From Yinghuangia sp051388915 (GTDB lineage: Bacteria > Actinomycetota > Actinomycetes > Streptomycetales > Streptomycetaceae), in NCBI RefSeq assembly GCF_051388915.1, contig NZ_JBPKBH010000028.1, forward strand, positions 1 through 64,000: a stretch of DNA of 64,000 bases, in the 5' to 3' direction. Within the stretch, counting starts at the first letter, position 1. Every line of letters starts with the position of its first letter. Positions 54,654 to 63,404 of the stretch are shown piece by piece. Under the pieces are notes generated by a model, which ran no database searches, was not told the DNA's origin, and saw only the letters and a program-made list of their open reading frames with translations. The position numbers and the translations under genes were made by a program.

Positions 54654-56096
54654 TTACAGGTCGAGACCGGTGAGGACCATGACGCGTTCGTAGGTGAAGT
54701 CGTCCATGGCGTACTTGACGCCCTCGCGGCCGACGCCGGACTCCTTGGCGCCGCCGTACGGCATCTGGTCGGCACGGTAGGACGGCGCGTCGCCGATCAC
54801 GACGCCGCCGACCTCCAGGGCCTTCTGTGCCCGGAACGCGGTCTGGAGGTCGTGCGTGAAGACGCCCGCCTGGAGGCCGAAGCGCGAGTCGTTGACGGCG
54901 GCGAACGCGGCGTCGTCGCCGTCCACCTTGGTGACGGTGAGGACCGGGCCGAAGACCTCCTCGCAGGCGATCGTCACGTCGCCGGGGACGTCGGCGAGCA
55001 CGGTCGGGGCGTACGTCGCGCCGTCGCGCTCACCGCCCGCGAGCAGCTTCGCGCCGCCCGCCACGGCCTCGTCCACCCACGACTCGACGCGCTTGGCGGC
55101 GTCCTCGCTGACCAGCGGGCCCACGTCCACCGTTTCGTCGCTCGGGTCGCCGGTGACCTGTGCGTTCACCTTCTCGACGATCTTCTCGACCAGGCGGTCG
55201 TAGACGGATGCGTCTGCGATGACGCGCTGCACCGAGATGCAGGACTGGCCGCCCTGGTAGTTCGAGAACGTCGCGATGCGGGACGCGGCCCACTCGATGT
55301 CCGCGTCCGAGGACCAGTCGGCGAGCACCGCGGCCGCGGCGTTGCCGCCCAGTTCGAGGGTCACGTGCTTGCGCGGCACCGAGTCCATGATCGACCAGCC
55401 CACCGGGCCGGAGCCGGTGAACGAGATGACCGGCAGGCGCTCGTCCCGCACCAGGTCCGGCATCTTGTCGTTGGGCACCGGCAGGACGCTCCACGCCCCG
55501 GCCGGCAGGTCCGTCTCGGCCAGGATCTCGCCGAGGACCAGCGCGCTGATCGGGGTGGCCGGCGCGGGCTTCAGGATGATCGGCGCGCCGACCGCGATGG
55601 CCGGGGCGACCTTGTGCGCGACCAGGTTCAGCGGGAAGTTGAACGGTGCGATACCGAGCACGACGCCGCGCGAGAAGCGGCGTACCAGCGCATAGCGGCC
55701 GGTGCCGCCTGCATCCGTGTCGAGCCGCATGCCCTCGCCGTTGAAGCGCCGGGCCTCCTCGGCGGCCCAGCGGAACACCGAGACCGCGCGGCCCACCTCG
55801 CCGCGCGCCCACTTGACCGGCTTGCCATTCTCGGCGGTGATCAGGCGCGCGATCTCCTCGGCACGCTCGCCGAGGCGCTTGGCGACGTGGTCGAGCGCGG
55901 CGGCGCGGCGGTGCGCGGGCAGGCCGGAGAACTCGTCGCGGACCGCGTGCGCCGCCGCGACGGCCTCCTCGACCTGCGCGTCCGTCGGCACGCTCACGCG
56001 GCCCACGAGACTGTTGTCGTAGGAGTGGGTGACGTCGAAGGCCGACTCGCCGGTCGCCTGCCGACCGGCCAGCCAGAACGCGTGGGTCGTGGTCAC
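54654..56096 (-). CDS. NAD(P)-dependent aldehyde dehydrogenase
   Basis: 480 residues. Cofactor and catalytic motifs: GIAPFNFPLNLVAHK, the conserved FTGSGPVG loop, the general base in VTLELGGNA and nucleophile Cys in YQGGQSCISVQR. GTG 56096 follows TGGAG. With gabT and a PucR regulator close by, a succinate semialdehyde or aminoaldehyde substrate (GABA/polyamine breakdown) is the best guess; in S. coelicolor a gabT homologue and an aldehyde dehydrogenase occur together in a comparable region. Substrate not provable here. Confidence 0.92.
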   Translation of the reverse strand: MTTTHAFWLAGRQATGESAFDVTHSYDNSLVGRVSVPTDAQVEEAVAAAHAVRDEFSGLPAHRRAAALDHVAKRLGERAEEIARLITAENGKPVKWARGEVGRAVSVFRWAAEEARRFNGEGMRLDTDAGGTGRYALVRRFSRGVVLGIAPFNFPLNLVAHKVAPAIAVGAPIILKPAPATPISALVLGEILAETDLPAGAWSVLPVPNDKMPDLVRDERLPVISFTGSGPVGWSIMDSVPRKHVTLELGGNAAAAVLADWSSDADIEWAASRIATFSNYQGGQSCISVQRVIADASVYDRLVEKIVEKVNAQVTGDPSDETVDVGPLVSEDAAKRVESWVDEAVAGGAKLLAGGERDGATYAPTVLADVPGDVTIACEEVFGPVLTVTKVDGDDAAFAAVNDSRFGLQAGVFTHDLQTAFRAQKALEVGGVVIGDAPSYRADQMPYGGAKESGVGREGVKYAMDDFTYERVMVLTGLDL

Positions 56097-56263
56097 TGGA
56101 ACTCCATGGATCGCGAGCGGACGGACGCGGCGCTGCGCCGCTCCTCCACGGTAGGTGCGGCGGGAAGCGGGGGACCTTGTACGCGGCGTCCAAATGAGCG
56201 GCGGCAAGTGCGCCGCGGTGGAAGGGGGGCGGGGACGCAGGGCGCGGGGTGGAAGTCCTCGGG

Positions 56264-56367
56264 GCAGATGGGCCCGAGACGGGTGGGCGCGGAACAGAAG
56301 GGCCCGAGACAGAAGGGCCCGAGACAGAAGGACCCGGGATAGCAGGACCCGGACAGAAGGCCGGGGC
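56264..56367. repeat. 15-bp tandem repeat at the end of the PucR gene
   Basis: Seven head-to-tail units of about 15 bp (consensus ACAGAAGGGCCCGAG): two identical copies at 56294-56323, the others diverged, one unit 14 bp. The last unit reaches the PucR stop codon, so the array fills most of the space toward the aldehyde dehydrogenase start. Confidence 0.95.
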
Positions 56368-57983
56368 TATCCGCCGTCCCGCTCGGTCAGGCGCAGCGCG
56401 AGCCACAGTTCCGCGCGCACGTCGGGGTCGTCGAGGCGTCGCCCGAGGATCTCCTCCGCCCGGCGGATCCGGTAGCGCAGCGTGTGCCGGTGCACCCCGA
56501 GGTCGCCCGCGGCCGCGTCCCACTGCCCGTGCCGGGCCAACCACGCGCGTACGGACGCCACCAAATCGCCGCGCGCGCCCGCGTCGTGGGCGGTCAGCGG
56601 AGCGAGCAGCTCTTCGGCCCAACCGCGCACCGTGACGTCGCCGAGCAGGGGCAGCAGGGACGCGCCCGCATGGCCGTAGACGGTCAGGGCCCGCCCGGCG
56701 CGCGAGCCGACACCGTACGCCTGCCGCGCCTGCCGGAACGCCTCGGCGCCCGACCCGGACTCCACCGCCCCCGACACGCCCACCGCGAACCCGCCCGTGG
56801 CGGCCTGGGCGGCCGCCCGGTCCAGGACGGCGGCGTCCTCGGCCAGCAGCGAGGCGGGGGCGACGAGGACTGTGGCGTCGTCGAACTCCGCCGCGAACAC
56901 GTCCTTGGCGGCGCCCCCGACCCGCTCTGCGAAGGAGCTTCGCGCGGCCTCCGGTCCCTGCGCGACCGCGACGAGCAGCGGGCCGTCCGGCAGCGGCGAA
57001 CCCATGTCGCGCGCGACGGCCCGGACGAGGGGATCCACCGCGCCGCCGCCCCGGACCGCGCCGGACGCGACATCCGGCATCGCGTCGTCGGGCGCAGCAC
57101 CCTCCGCGGCCTGAGCCGCCCACGGCGCACCGAGCCACAGGCGGAGCAGGGCGGTGCGCATGCGCCCCTCGGCCGCGCCGAGGGCCCGGGACTGTTCGAG
57201 CGCGAGCGTCAGCAGGGAGGTGGCCGAGCCGATGATCTGCCGGTCCGCCGGATTGGCGGGCCGACGGGTGCCGACCGCGAGGAACCCGCGGATGCGGCGG
57301 TCCGCGCCGAGCGACTGCAACACCACGCGCTCGCCGTGCGGCCCCGCGCCCTGCAACGACGCGGACGCGGGTGCGGACATCCCACGCAGGCGGGCCACGT
57401 CCGCGGCCAGCGCGGCGGCCTGGGCGCGGGCGGGACCGGGGCTGACGTGCACGGGCGTACCGGACTGGTCGTACAGCGCCGCCCACCCGTCCAGCCGCCC
57501 GGCGAGCCGCCGGATGAGCGCCGCGGAGCCCTCGCGGCCGAGCACCGCCCGGGTCAGCTCCTGCTGCGCCGCGAAACCGGTGGTCACCGCCTCGTACTGG
57601 TCCGCGGCGATGGCCGACGAGACCATCTTGCTGATCGCGATGAACGGCGTCGGACGCGGCACCGCGAAGACCGGCAGCCCGCGCACCTCCGCGGCCTCCA
57701 CCACCGCCGCCGGAACCTTCGCGTGCGTCAGCCCGACCCCGATCCCGAGCCCCACCACGCCCGCGTCGGCCAGTCGCTCGACATACGCCCGCCGCTCGAC
57801 CGCGGACCGCCCGAGCTTCATCCCCGTCGTGAGCACCAGCTCCCCGCCCTCCAGATAGGGCGTGGGATCCGCCAACTCACTGGTGTGCACCCACCGGATC
57901 TCCCGCGCAAGGTGCCGCTCCCCCGCCAGCACCGCCAAATCGAGCGAGGGCGCCCGAACGAGCTGCTCAAGAGTCGGGGGCAT
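56367..57983 (-). CDS. PucR family transcriptional regulator
   Basis: 538 residues. N-terminal PucR ligand-sensing domain (LVRAPSLDLAVLAGERHLAREIRWVHTSELADP, LEGGELVLTTGM), a middle GAF-like region, and a C-terminal helix-turn-helix (HRHTLRYRIRRAEEILGRRLDDPDVRAELWLALRL). Relatives control purine, GABA and amino acid use. ATG 57983 follows GGGAA; 28 codons upstream are open but unlike the family. Position between the aldehyde dehydrogenase and gabT suggests it controls them. Confidence 0.92.
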   Translation of the reverse strand: MPPTLEQLVRAPSLDLAVLAGERHLAREIRWVHTSELADPTPYLEGGELVLTTGMKLGRSAVERRAYVERLADAGVVGLGIGVGLTHAKVPAAVVEAAEVRGLPVFAVPRPTPFIAISKMVSSAIAADQYEAVTTGFAAQQELTRAVLGREGSAALIRRLAGRLDGWAALYDQSGTPVHVSPGPARAQAAALAADVARLRGMSAPASASLQGAGPHGERVVLQSLGADRRIRGFLAVGTRRPANPADRQIIGSATSLLTLALEQSRALGAAEGRMRTALLRLWLGAPWAAQAAEGAAPDDAMPDVASGAVRGGGAVDPLVRAVARDMGSPLPDGPLLVAVAQGPEAARSSFAERVGGAAKDVFAAEFDDATVLVAPASLLAEDAAVLDRAAAQAATGGFAVGVSGAVESGSGAEAFRQARQAYGVGSRAGRALTVYGHAGASLLPLLGDVTVRGWAEELLAPLTAHDAGARGDLVASVRAWLARHGQWDAAAGDLGVHRHTLRYRIRRAEEILGRRLDDPDVRAELWLALRLTERDGG

Positions 57984-58381
57984 AAGGCAATTCCCAAAAA
58001 CCGAACGGCGACCACGCCGAAATGGAGTACCAGTACCCACCCATTCTGCCTCCTCGGCACCGAGCACCCCCGGTGCGCCACCGCCGGGCCACGAGAGCGC
58101 ACCCCGCCACCCGACCGGTCCGCATTGTGCTGCCGCGCTGCCGCGGCCGTTCGCCGCGCTCGATCCCGAGACGGGCTTTGCCCGACAAGAAGGAGCAGCT
58201 GACCTCGCTCGGGCTCACGAGCCGTCGACCCGTTGGGAAGGGGGCGTTGGCGGCAGGCCGGGTGCCGAACCTGGCCTGCGTGCAGCACGCGGACCGTCCG
58301 GATTGGCCTCCGCCGCGCGCCGGGCGGTTTGCGAGTCCGACGCAGCCAGCGCGTCGGCCGCCGCCCGGCTTCCGATCCCGC
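57984..58381. other. Intergenic region between ATPase gene and PucR gene
   Basis: 398 bp. It contains the nested hairpin at 58319-58369 and, close to the PucR gene, a GTAC-CA-GTAC element near 58030 that could be an operator. No gene supported. Confidence 0.4.
58319..58369 (-). terminator. Nested hairpin after the FtsK-like gene
   Basis: An outer 9-bp stem (58319-58327 with 58361-58369) encloses an inner 7-bp stem (58337-58343 with 58351-58357). It begins 12 bases after the stop codon and is likely the terminator. Confidence 0.65.
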
Positions 58382-60787
58382 TCAGGTGCCTGCTTGCGGT
58401 TCCAACTCCACCAGGACCGGGGCGGTGCGGTCGCCTTCTCGGGTTGTGAGGCTGCACAGGGCGTGGCGGGACTTCAGTTCGCCGGTGATTTCGGAGGGGG
58501 TCCAGCGGTAGCGCTCCACCTTGCGGACGGTGACGCTTTCCGAGCCGCCCGCCGCCTTTTCGCCGAACAGTGCGCCCATGACCGCGAAGCGGGCCTTGCG
58601 CAGGAGTCCGCCTTCGGGGGACCCGTGGGTGACCGAGCGCTCCTCGACCAGCTTCTTGCCCCAGTGTTCGGCGAAGGCCTCGGCGTCCCGGGCCGCGGTG
58701 CCGGGAAGCACCGCCTTGCAGCCGACCGCGCCGAAGACCGCCGCGCGCAGGCGCGGTGCGAAGTCGTCCATCGAGCGGACGGCCAGCACCAGACCGGCGT
58801 TGCGGGCACGCGTCCAGGCGAGGCCGTGCGCCACGTAGTCGTCGACGTACGGTCCGGCCCCGTCTGCGATGAGGCACGCGAACACGCCGTCGTCCGCCCC
58901 CTCGGGGTCGCGCGCCGCGATGGCCTGCACGAACTGGCCGACCACCAGGCGCCCGACGATGCGCGCGGCATCCGGGTACGCCGCCTCGTTCAGCGCGATC
59001 CGCACCCGCACCGGCCGGTCCACGTGCCGCATCGCGAACCGCTCCCGCCGTGGGTCGAACAGCGCCGCCATGCCCGGCCGTTCGAGCACCGACAGCCGCT
59101 GGACGAGGAGGCGCGCCGCCTCGTCCGCCCGCGCCAGCGTCCGCAGCGCCCGCTCGAACTCGGCCTCGCGCCCCGCGCGGGCCAACTCCGCCCGCAGCGC
59201 GTCGATCGCGTCCGTGTGGCCGTCGAGGAGGTCCAACAGCGCGGAGATCGTCGGGTGGTGTCCGTGGCCCGCGACATACGCGGAGATCGCCTGCTGGAGT
59301 GCCGCGCGGGCGCCGTCGCGGTGCCGGGCGTCGTCCTCGCCGCCGGTGAGGACCGCGGCCGCGAGCCGGTCCGCCGCCTCCTCGGAGCCGCTGGCGGCGC
59401 CGTACGGGTCCAGGCCCCACGGCGATTCGGGGTCGCCGAGCACGATCTCGATGTCGTACGCGCCCGGCCGGGCGAACGCGCCGCCCTTGGCGTCGAGGAC
59501 CACGACCGAGGCCGCCCCCGCCAGCGCGGACAGGCTCAGCGACTCGATCACGGGCCGCAGCAGCGCCTCGGACTCCCCCGCCCCCGAAGGGCCGACCACG
59601 ACCATCGAGGTGCCGAGCACATCCGGTTCGAGGGCGAAGTCGACGTCCTTGAGCGGGGCGGTGTTGCGCTCGCTGTCGACCGCGTGGCCGACCTTGACCT
59701 GACCCGTCATGAGGTCGTGGACCGCGCGCCGGGGGCGCACGTCGCGCGAGCCGGAACCGTGCGCACAGGCCCCGGCGCCGCGCTCGGCGACCTCGTGCGC
59801 GACGTCGACCAGGTAGTCGGTGTCGCCGTCGCCGGCCTGGAGGACGCGTCGCAGCCGGAGGTAGTCGACGTCGCCGACGCGGCCCAGTTCGACCTCCTCG
59901 TCGAGCCGGTCCGCGGCTCCGCCGAGTCCGGCGTCGCGCAGCTCGGGCCACAGGTCGTCGTCGACGGGCGCGTCCTCCGCGTCCGCCGGCTCGGCCGCCG
60001 CGCGGGGCGCGACGGCGTACGGGCGGACGACGTCGCCCCACCGGCCCCAGTAGGCCGCGGCGGCGAGGAAGGCGAGGTTGTAGACGACGCGGATCAGCGG
60101 CTGGAGCTGGTGCAGGAGGTGCCGGCTGTCCGGGAAGGTCTCCAACAACAGTGAGACGAACGGCCGTTGCAGCATGACCCAGCCGATAACACCCGCGGCC
60201 ACGCTCACCCCCGCCCGCCGCCATTGCTCTTGCGACGGTCGGCCGTTGGCGTCCGCACGACGGTCGAGCCGCTTGAAGGCCGGAGCGAGGTAGTGCCAGG
60301 CGATCTCGTGCCAGCGCCCCAGGTATCCGAAGAACCCGGCGTACGCGAACCAGAACATCGACGCGAACAGCGGCCACAGCCAGTCCGGGATGACGTTCAC
60401 GACCAGCCACGAGTACGCCAGGACGAACCAGCGGAACCCGACCATGGCCAGGACCAACCACAGCAGCGCGCGACGGATCAGCGCCGTCGCCGGACGCCGC
60501 CTGGCCCGCTCCTCCAGCGCCCGCAACCGCAGTTCCGCCTCGTCGCGCCCGTACGCGAAGATGCCCGGCGCGTCCCGGAACCGCGGCGCGAACACCCACG
60601 TCCTCAGGTCGAACCCGGTCCTCGGGGCGGACGCCGGCTTCGCCGGGTGCGGTACGCCACCCGGCACCGGGGTCCCGAAGACCGGCTCCTCCAGCTCCGG
60701 GTCGTGCCACCACTGCTGCCCCGCGGCATCGGTCGTCGCCGCGGCCTGGTTCCGGCCGTTCGCGCCCCGTCTGCGTTCCACGTCCAT
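58382..60787 (-). CDS. Membrane ATPase-like protein with degenerate P-loop
   Basis: 801 residues. N-terminal cytoplasmic part, about four membrane helices between 105 and 255, then a large P-loop-type domain resembling conjugation/FtsK-like pumps: the Walker A position reads GPSGAGES (399-406), with Glu405 where Lys is expected (codon 59573-59575), followed by VVVLDAKGG and a possible Walker B CLIADGAG. Homologues called ATP/GTP-binding protein occur near gabT in streptomycetes. It could be an inactive or altered ATPase, or a sequencing error of one base (GAG for AAG). Divergent from gabT across 238 bp. Confidence 0.82.
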   Translation of the reverse strand: MDVERRRGANGRNQAAATTDAAGQQWWHDPELEEPVFGTPVPGGVPHPAKPASAPRTGFDLRTWVFAPRFRDAPGIFAYGRDEAELRLRALEERARRRPATALIRRALLWLVLAMVGFRWFVLAYSWLVVNVIPDWLWPLFASMFWFAYAGFFGYLGRWHEIAWHYLAPAFKRLDRRADANGRPSQEQWRRAGVSVAAGVIGWVMLQRPFVSLLLETFPDSRHLLHQLQPLIRVVYNLAFLAAAAYWGRWGDVVRPYAVAPRAAAEPADAEDAPVDDDLWPELRDAGLGGAADRLDEEVELGRVGDVDYLRLRRVLQAGDGDTDYLVDVAHEVAERGAGACAHGSGSRDVRPRRAVHDLMTGQVKVGHAVDSERNTAPLKDVDFALEPDVLGTSMVVVGPSGAGESEALLRPVIESLSLSALAGAASVVVLDAKGGAFARPGAYDIEIVLGDPESPWGLDPYGAASGSEEAADRLAAAVLTGGEDDARHRDGARAALQQAISAYVAGHGHHPTISALLDLLDGHTDAIDALRAELARAGREAEFERALRTLARADEAARLLVQRLSVLERPGMAALFDPRRERFAMRHVDRPVRVRIALNEAAYPDAARIVGRLVVGQFVQAIAARDPEGADDGVFACLIADGAGPYVDDYVAHGLAWTRARNAGLVLAVRSMDDFAPRLRAAVFGAVGCKAVLPGTAARDAEAFAEHWGKKLVEERSVTHGSPEGGLLRKARFAVMGALFGEKAAGGSESVTVRKVERYRWTPSEITGELKSRHALCSLTTREGDRTAPVLVELEPQAGT

Positions 60788-61025
60788 CCCGTCACCGCCG
60801 TGTCGATTCCCGCCACAGGGAACGCACTCAATGTAGTGGACCGCTGCTCACGCGTGATGATCATTCCGTATCCCGACACGCCCCTGCCGCACTACGAATT
60901 GTCCGCGGTGGACATGTGCGGGGGAGTGAATTCTCCGGTGTGGCGCATGCAGGGACCCACTCGGTGAACCTAGCCTGCGAACACACCCCCCGACACCCCT
61001 GCTGGCCAGTCAAAAGGAGACCCCG

Positions 61026-62381
61026 ATGGGCGCTTCGCAGCCCGGCGGGCCGTCGCTTCCCCAGGAGCGCCGCCTCGTCACCGCCATCCCCGGCCCCAAG
61101 TCCGTCGAGCTGATGGAGCGCCGCAACAAGGCCGTGGCGCGCGGGGTCAGCACGACCCTCCCCGTCTTCGTGACGCGCGCCGGCGGCGGTGTCGTCGAGG
61201 ACGTCGACGGCAACTCGCTGATCGACTTCGGCTCCGGCATCGCGGTCACCAGCGTCGGCAACAGCGCGGAGGCCGTCGTACGCCGCGCCACCGAGCAGTT
61301 GCAGCGGTTCACCCACACCTGCTTCATGGTCACGCCGTACGACTCCTACGTCGCCGTCGCCGAGCAGCTCAACGAGCTGACCCCGGGCGACCACGACAAG
61401 CGCACCGCGCTGTTCAACTCCGGCGCCGAGGCGGTGGAGAACGCGGTCAAGATCGCCCGCGCCCACACCAAGCGCAGCGCGGTCGTCGTGTTCGACCACG
61501 GCTACCACGGCCGCACCAACCTGACGATGGCGCTGACAGCCAAGAACATGCCGTACAAGGAGTCCTTCGGGCCGTTCGCGCCGGAGGTCTACCGGGTTCC
61601 GGTCGCATACCCGTTCCGTTGGCTGACCGGCGCCGAGAACTGCGCCGAGGAGGCCGCCGCGGCCGCCGTCGACGCGATCACCAAGCAGATCGGCGCGCAC
61701 AACGTCGCGGCCGTGGTGATCGAACCGATCCTGGGCGAGGGCGGCTTCATCGAGCCCGCCAAGGGCTTCCTGCCGCGCATCGCGGAGTTCTGCCGTGAGA
61801 ACGGCATCGTGTTCGTGGCCGACGAGATCCAGACCGGCTTCTGCCGGACCGGCCAGTGGTTCGCGTGCGAGGACGAGGGCATCGTCCCGGACCTCATCAC
61901 CACCGCCAAGGGCATCGCGGGCGGCCTTCCGCTGGCCGCCGTCACCGGCCGCGCGGAGATCATGGACGCCGCACACGCGGGCGGCCTGGGCGGCACGTAC
62001 GGCGGCAACCCGGTCGCGTGCGCGGCGGCGCTCGGCGCGATCGAGACGATGCGCGCGCACGACCTCAACGGCGCCGCGAACCGCATCGGCGAGGTCATGA
62101 AGGCGCGCCTGGGCGCGATGGCGGAGAAGCACCCGGCGATCGGCGAGGTCCGCGGGCGCGGCGCGATGATCGCGATCGAGCTGGTCGAGCCGGGCACCAA
62201 GGTGGCCGCCCCGGAGACCGCCGCGGCGATCGCGAAGGCGTGCCACGCGGAAGGCCTGCTGGTCCTGACCGCCGGGACGTACGGCAACGTGCTGCGCTTC
62301 CTGCCGCCGCTGGTGATGCCGGAGCACCTGCTCGTCGAGGGTCTCGACATCCTCGAAAAGGTGGTCGGCCAGGTCGCCTGA
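61026..62381 (+). CDS. gabT: 4-aminobutyrate aminotransferase
   Basis: PLP enzyme moving the amino group of GABA to 2-oxoglutarate, giving succinate semialdehyde. 451 residues; FNSGAEAVENAVKIARAHTKR, DHGYHGRTNLTMALT, VADEIQTGFCRTG with the PLP aspartate, and the Schiff-base lysine in TTAKGIAGGLPL. ATG 61026 follows AAAAGGAGA. The aldehyde dehydrogenase at 54654 may take the next step. Confidence 0.95.
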   Translation: MGASQPGGPSLPQERRLVTAIPGPKSVELMERRNKAVARGVSTTLPVFVTRAGGGVVEDVDGNSLIDFGSGIAVTSVGNSAEAVVRRATEQLQRFTHTCFMVTPYDSYVAVAEQLNELTPGDHDKRTALFNSGAEAVENAVKIARAHTKRSAVVVFDHGYHGRTNLTMALTAKNMPYKESFGPFAPEVYRVPVAYPFRWLTGAENCAEEAAAAAVDAITKQIGAHNVAAVVIEPILGEGGFIEPAKGFLPRIAEFCRENGIVFVADEIQTGFCRTGQWFACEDEGIVPDLITTAKGIAGGLPLAAVTGRAEIMDAAHAGGLGGTYGGNPVACAAALGAIETMRAHDLNGAANRIGEVMKARLGAMAEKHPAIGEVRGRGAMIAIELVEPGTKVAAPETAAAIAKACHAEGLLVLTAGTYGNVLRFLPPLVMPEHLLVEGLDILEKVVGQVA

Positions 62382-62397
62382 CCCCGGCCCGACGAGC

Positions 62398-62446
62398 GGA
62401 ACCCCGGTCGCAACCCCCGTCCTTGGGGGGTCGCGACCGGGGTTCC
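62398..62446 (+). terminator. Terminator after gabT
   Basis: A 21-bp stem with one A-C mismatch (62398-62418 with 62426-62446) and a 7-base loop, 17 bases after the stop. Confidence 0.85.
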
Positions 62447-62566
62447 TCCCTTCGCGGGCACCGATGACGCGCGGCAGGTCAACGTATGTCGGGCAGGTGG
62501 AGGGTTCGGGGCGCGTTTCGGCCCCGAGCCGACAGCGCCGGCCCGCGGAAGAAGCGGTACGCCCCC

Positions 62567-63052
62567 TCAGCCCGGCCCCGGCGCCCCGATCCGCAGCCCG
62601 GACGCCGTGTCCCAGCCGCACAGCCGCAGGATGCGCAGCAGTTGCCGGGACGCACCGACCAGCACGAGGTGTCCCCCGTGCTCGGCGAGCTCGTGAGCGC
62701 TCTCAATGACGACGCGGAGCCCCGCGACGTCGATGAAGCCGAGCCGTGTGACATCCACGGTCACCTCCGCCCCCTCGCGCGCGACCGCGCGCAGCGAGTG
62801 ACGGACGATCTCGACGTTGGCCAGGTCGACTTCGCCGTCCAGGCGGATGCCGCGCGGACGTGCCGTGCGGACGACGCGGAGCTGGCGGTCGCTGGTGATG
62901 ACGACGCCGATGCCGGTGCCGCCCTGCGCTCGTTCGCGCGGTGGCGTCCGGGTGTCGGCGATCGCGGTGGTGAACCGGCGGACGCGCGCCGGTGCGGCCG
63001 GTGCCGGAATCGACGGCACTCGGTGGGACGGGTAGCCGGACTCTTCAACCAC
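62567..63052 (-). CDS. STAS domain anti-sigma factor antagonist-like protein
   Basis: 161 residues. A STAS domain covers about 55-150: VVRTARPRGIRLDGEVDLANVEI, then VTVDVTRLGFIDVAGLRVV. The phosphorylated serine of SpoIIAA-type antagonists (SSG) is replaced by Val-Ala (IDVAG), so switching by phosphorylation is unlikely at that site. The first 45 residues are Pro/Arg-rich and the GTG 63052 lacks a good ribosome site, so the true start may be later. No anti-sigma factor kinase is beside it. Confidence 0.8.
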   Translation of the reverse strand: MVEESGYPSHRVPSIPAPAAPARVRRFTTAIADTRTPPRERAQGGTGIGVVITSDRQLRVVRTARPRGIRLDGEVDLANVEIVRHSLRAVAREGAEVTVDVTRLGFIDVAGLRVVIESAHELAEHGGHLVLVGASRQLLRILRLCGWDTASGLRIGAPGPG

Positions 63053-63404
63053 CTTGGGAACCCTACCTTTGCGGACCGACGGCGGGCTGGGGTCGGACGA
63101 CCGTGCGCTGACGTCACGTCACACAACCTCAGACGGTTCATCGCCTGATCTGCCCCTCGTCGGTCCGGTTCCCGTCTTCGGGGACGCCGGATCACCCGTT
63201 CTGTGACGCCGCTCACATCCGGGGCTGACACCGTACATCGCCCACGTCGGACAATCCAGAGTGAGGCGGACTTCGAACAGGGGTCCGGTTGGTCCGCACG
63301 TCAATCCCCTCGGGTCGGAAGCGGCGTGGAGAAGCTGTGCAGGCTTTGTGTCGACCATGTCGGCGGGGAACAAGTTGGGGCCCTTCCACGTATCTTCGAA
63401 TGAG
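63053..63404. other. Divergent intergenic region, STAS gene and PAP2 gene
   Basis: 352 bp with relatively mixed composition. No gene; promoter elements for both sides presumably lie here but none could be fixed. Confidence 0.4.

Noticed and set aside
58382..60787. Integrative element or plasmid transfer gene (FtsK/Tra-like)
   Set aside because: No integrase, Rep, attachment site or tRNA nearby; the gene sits in a conserved metabolic context.
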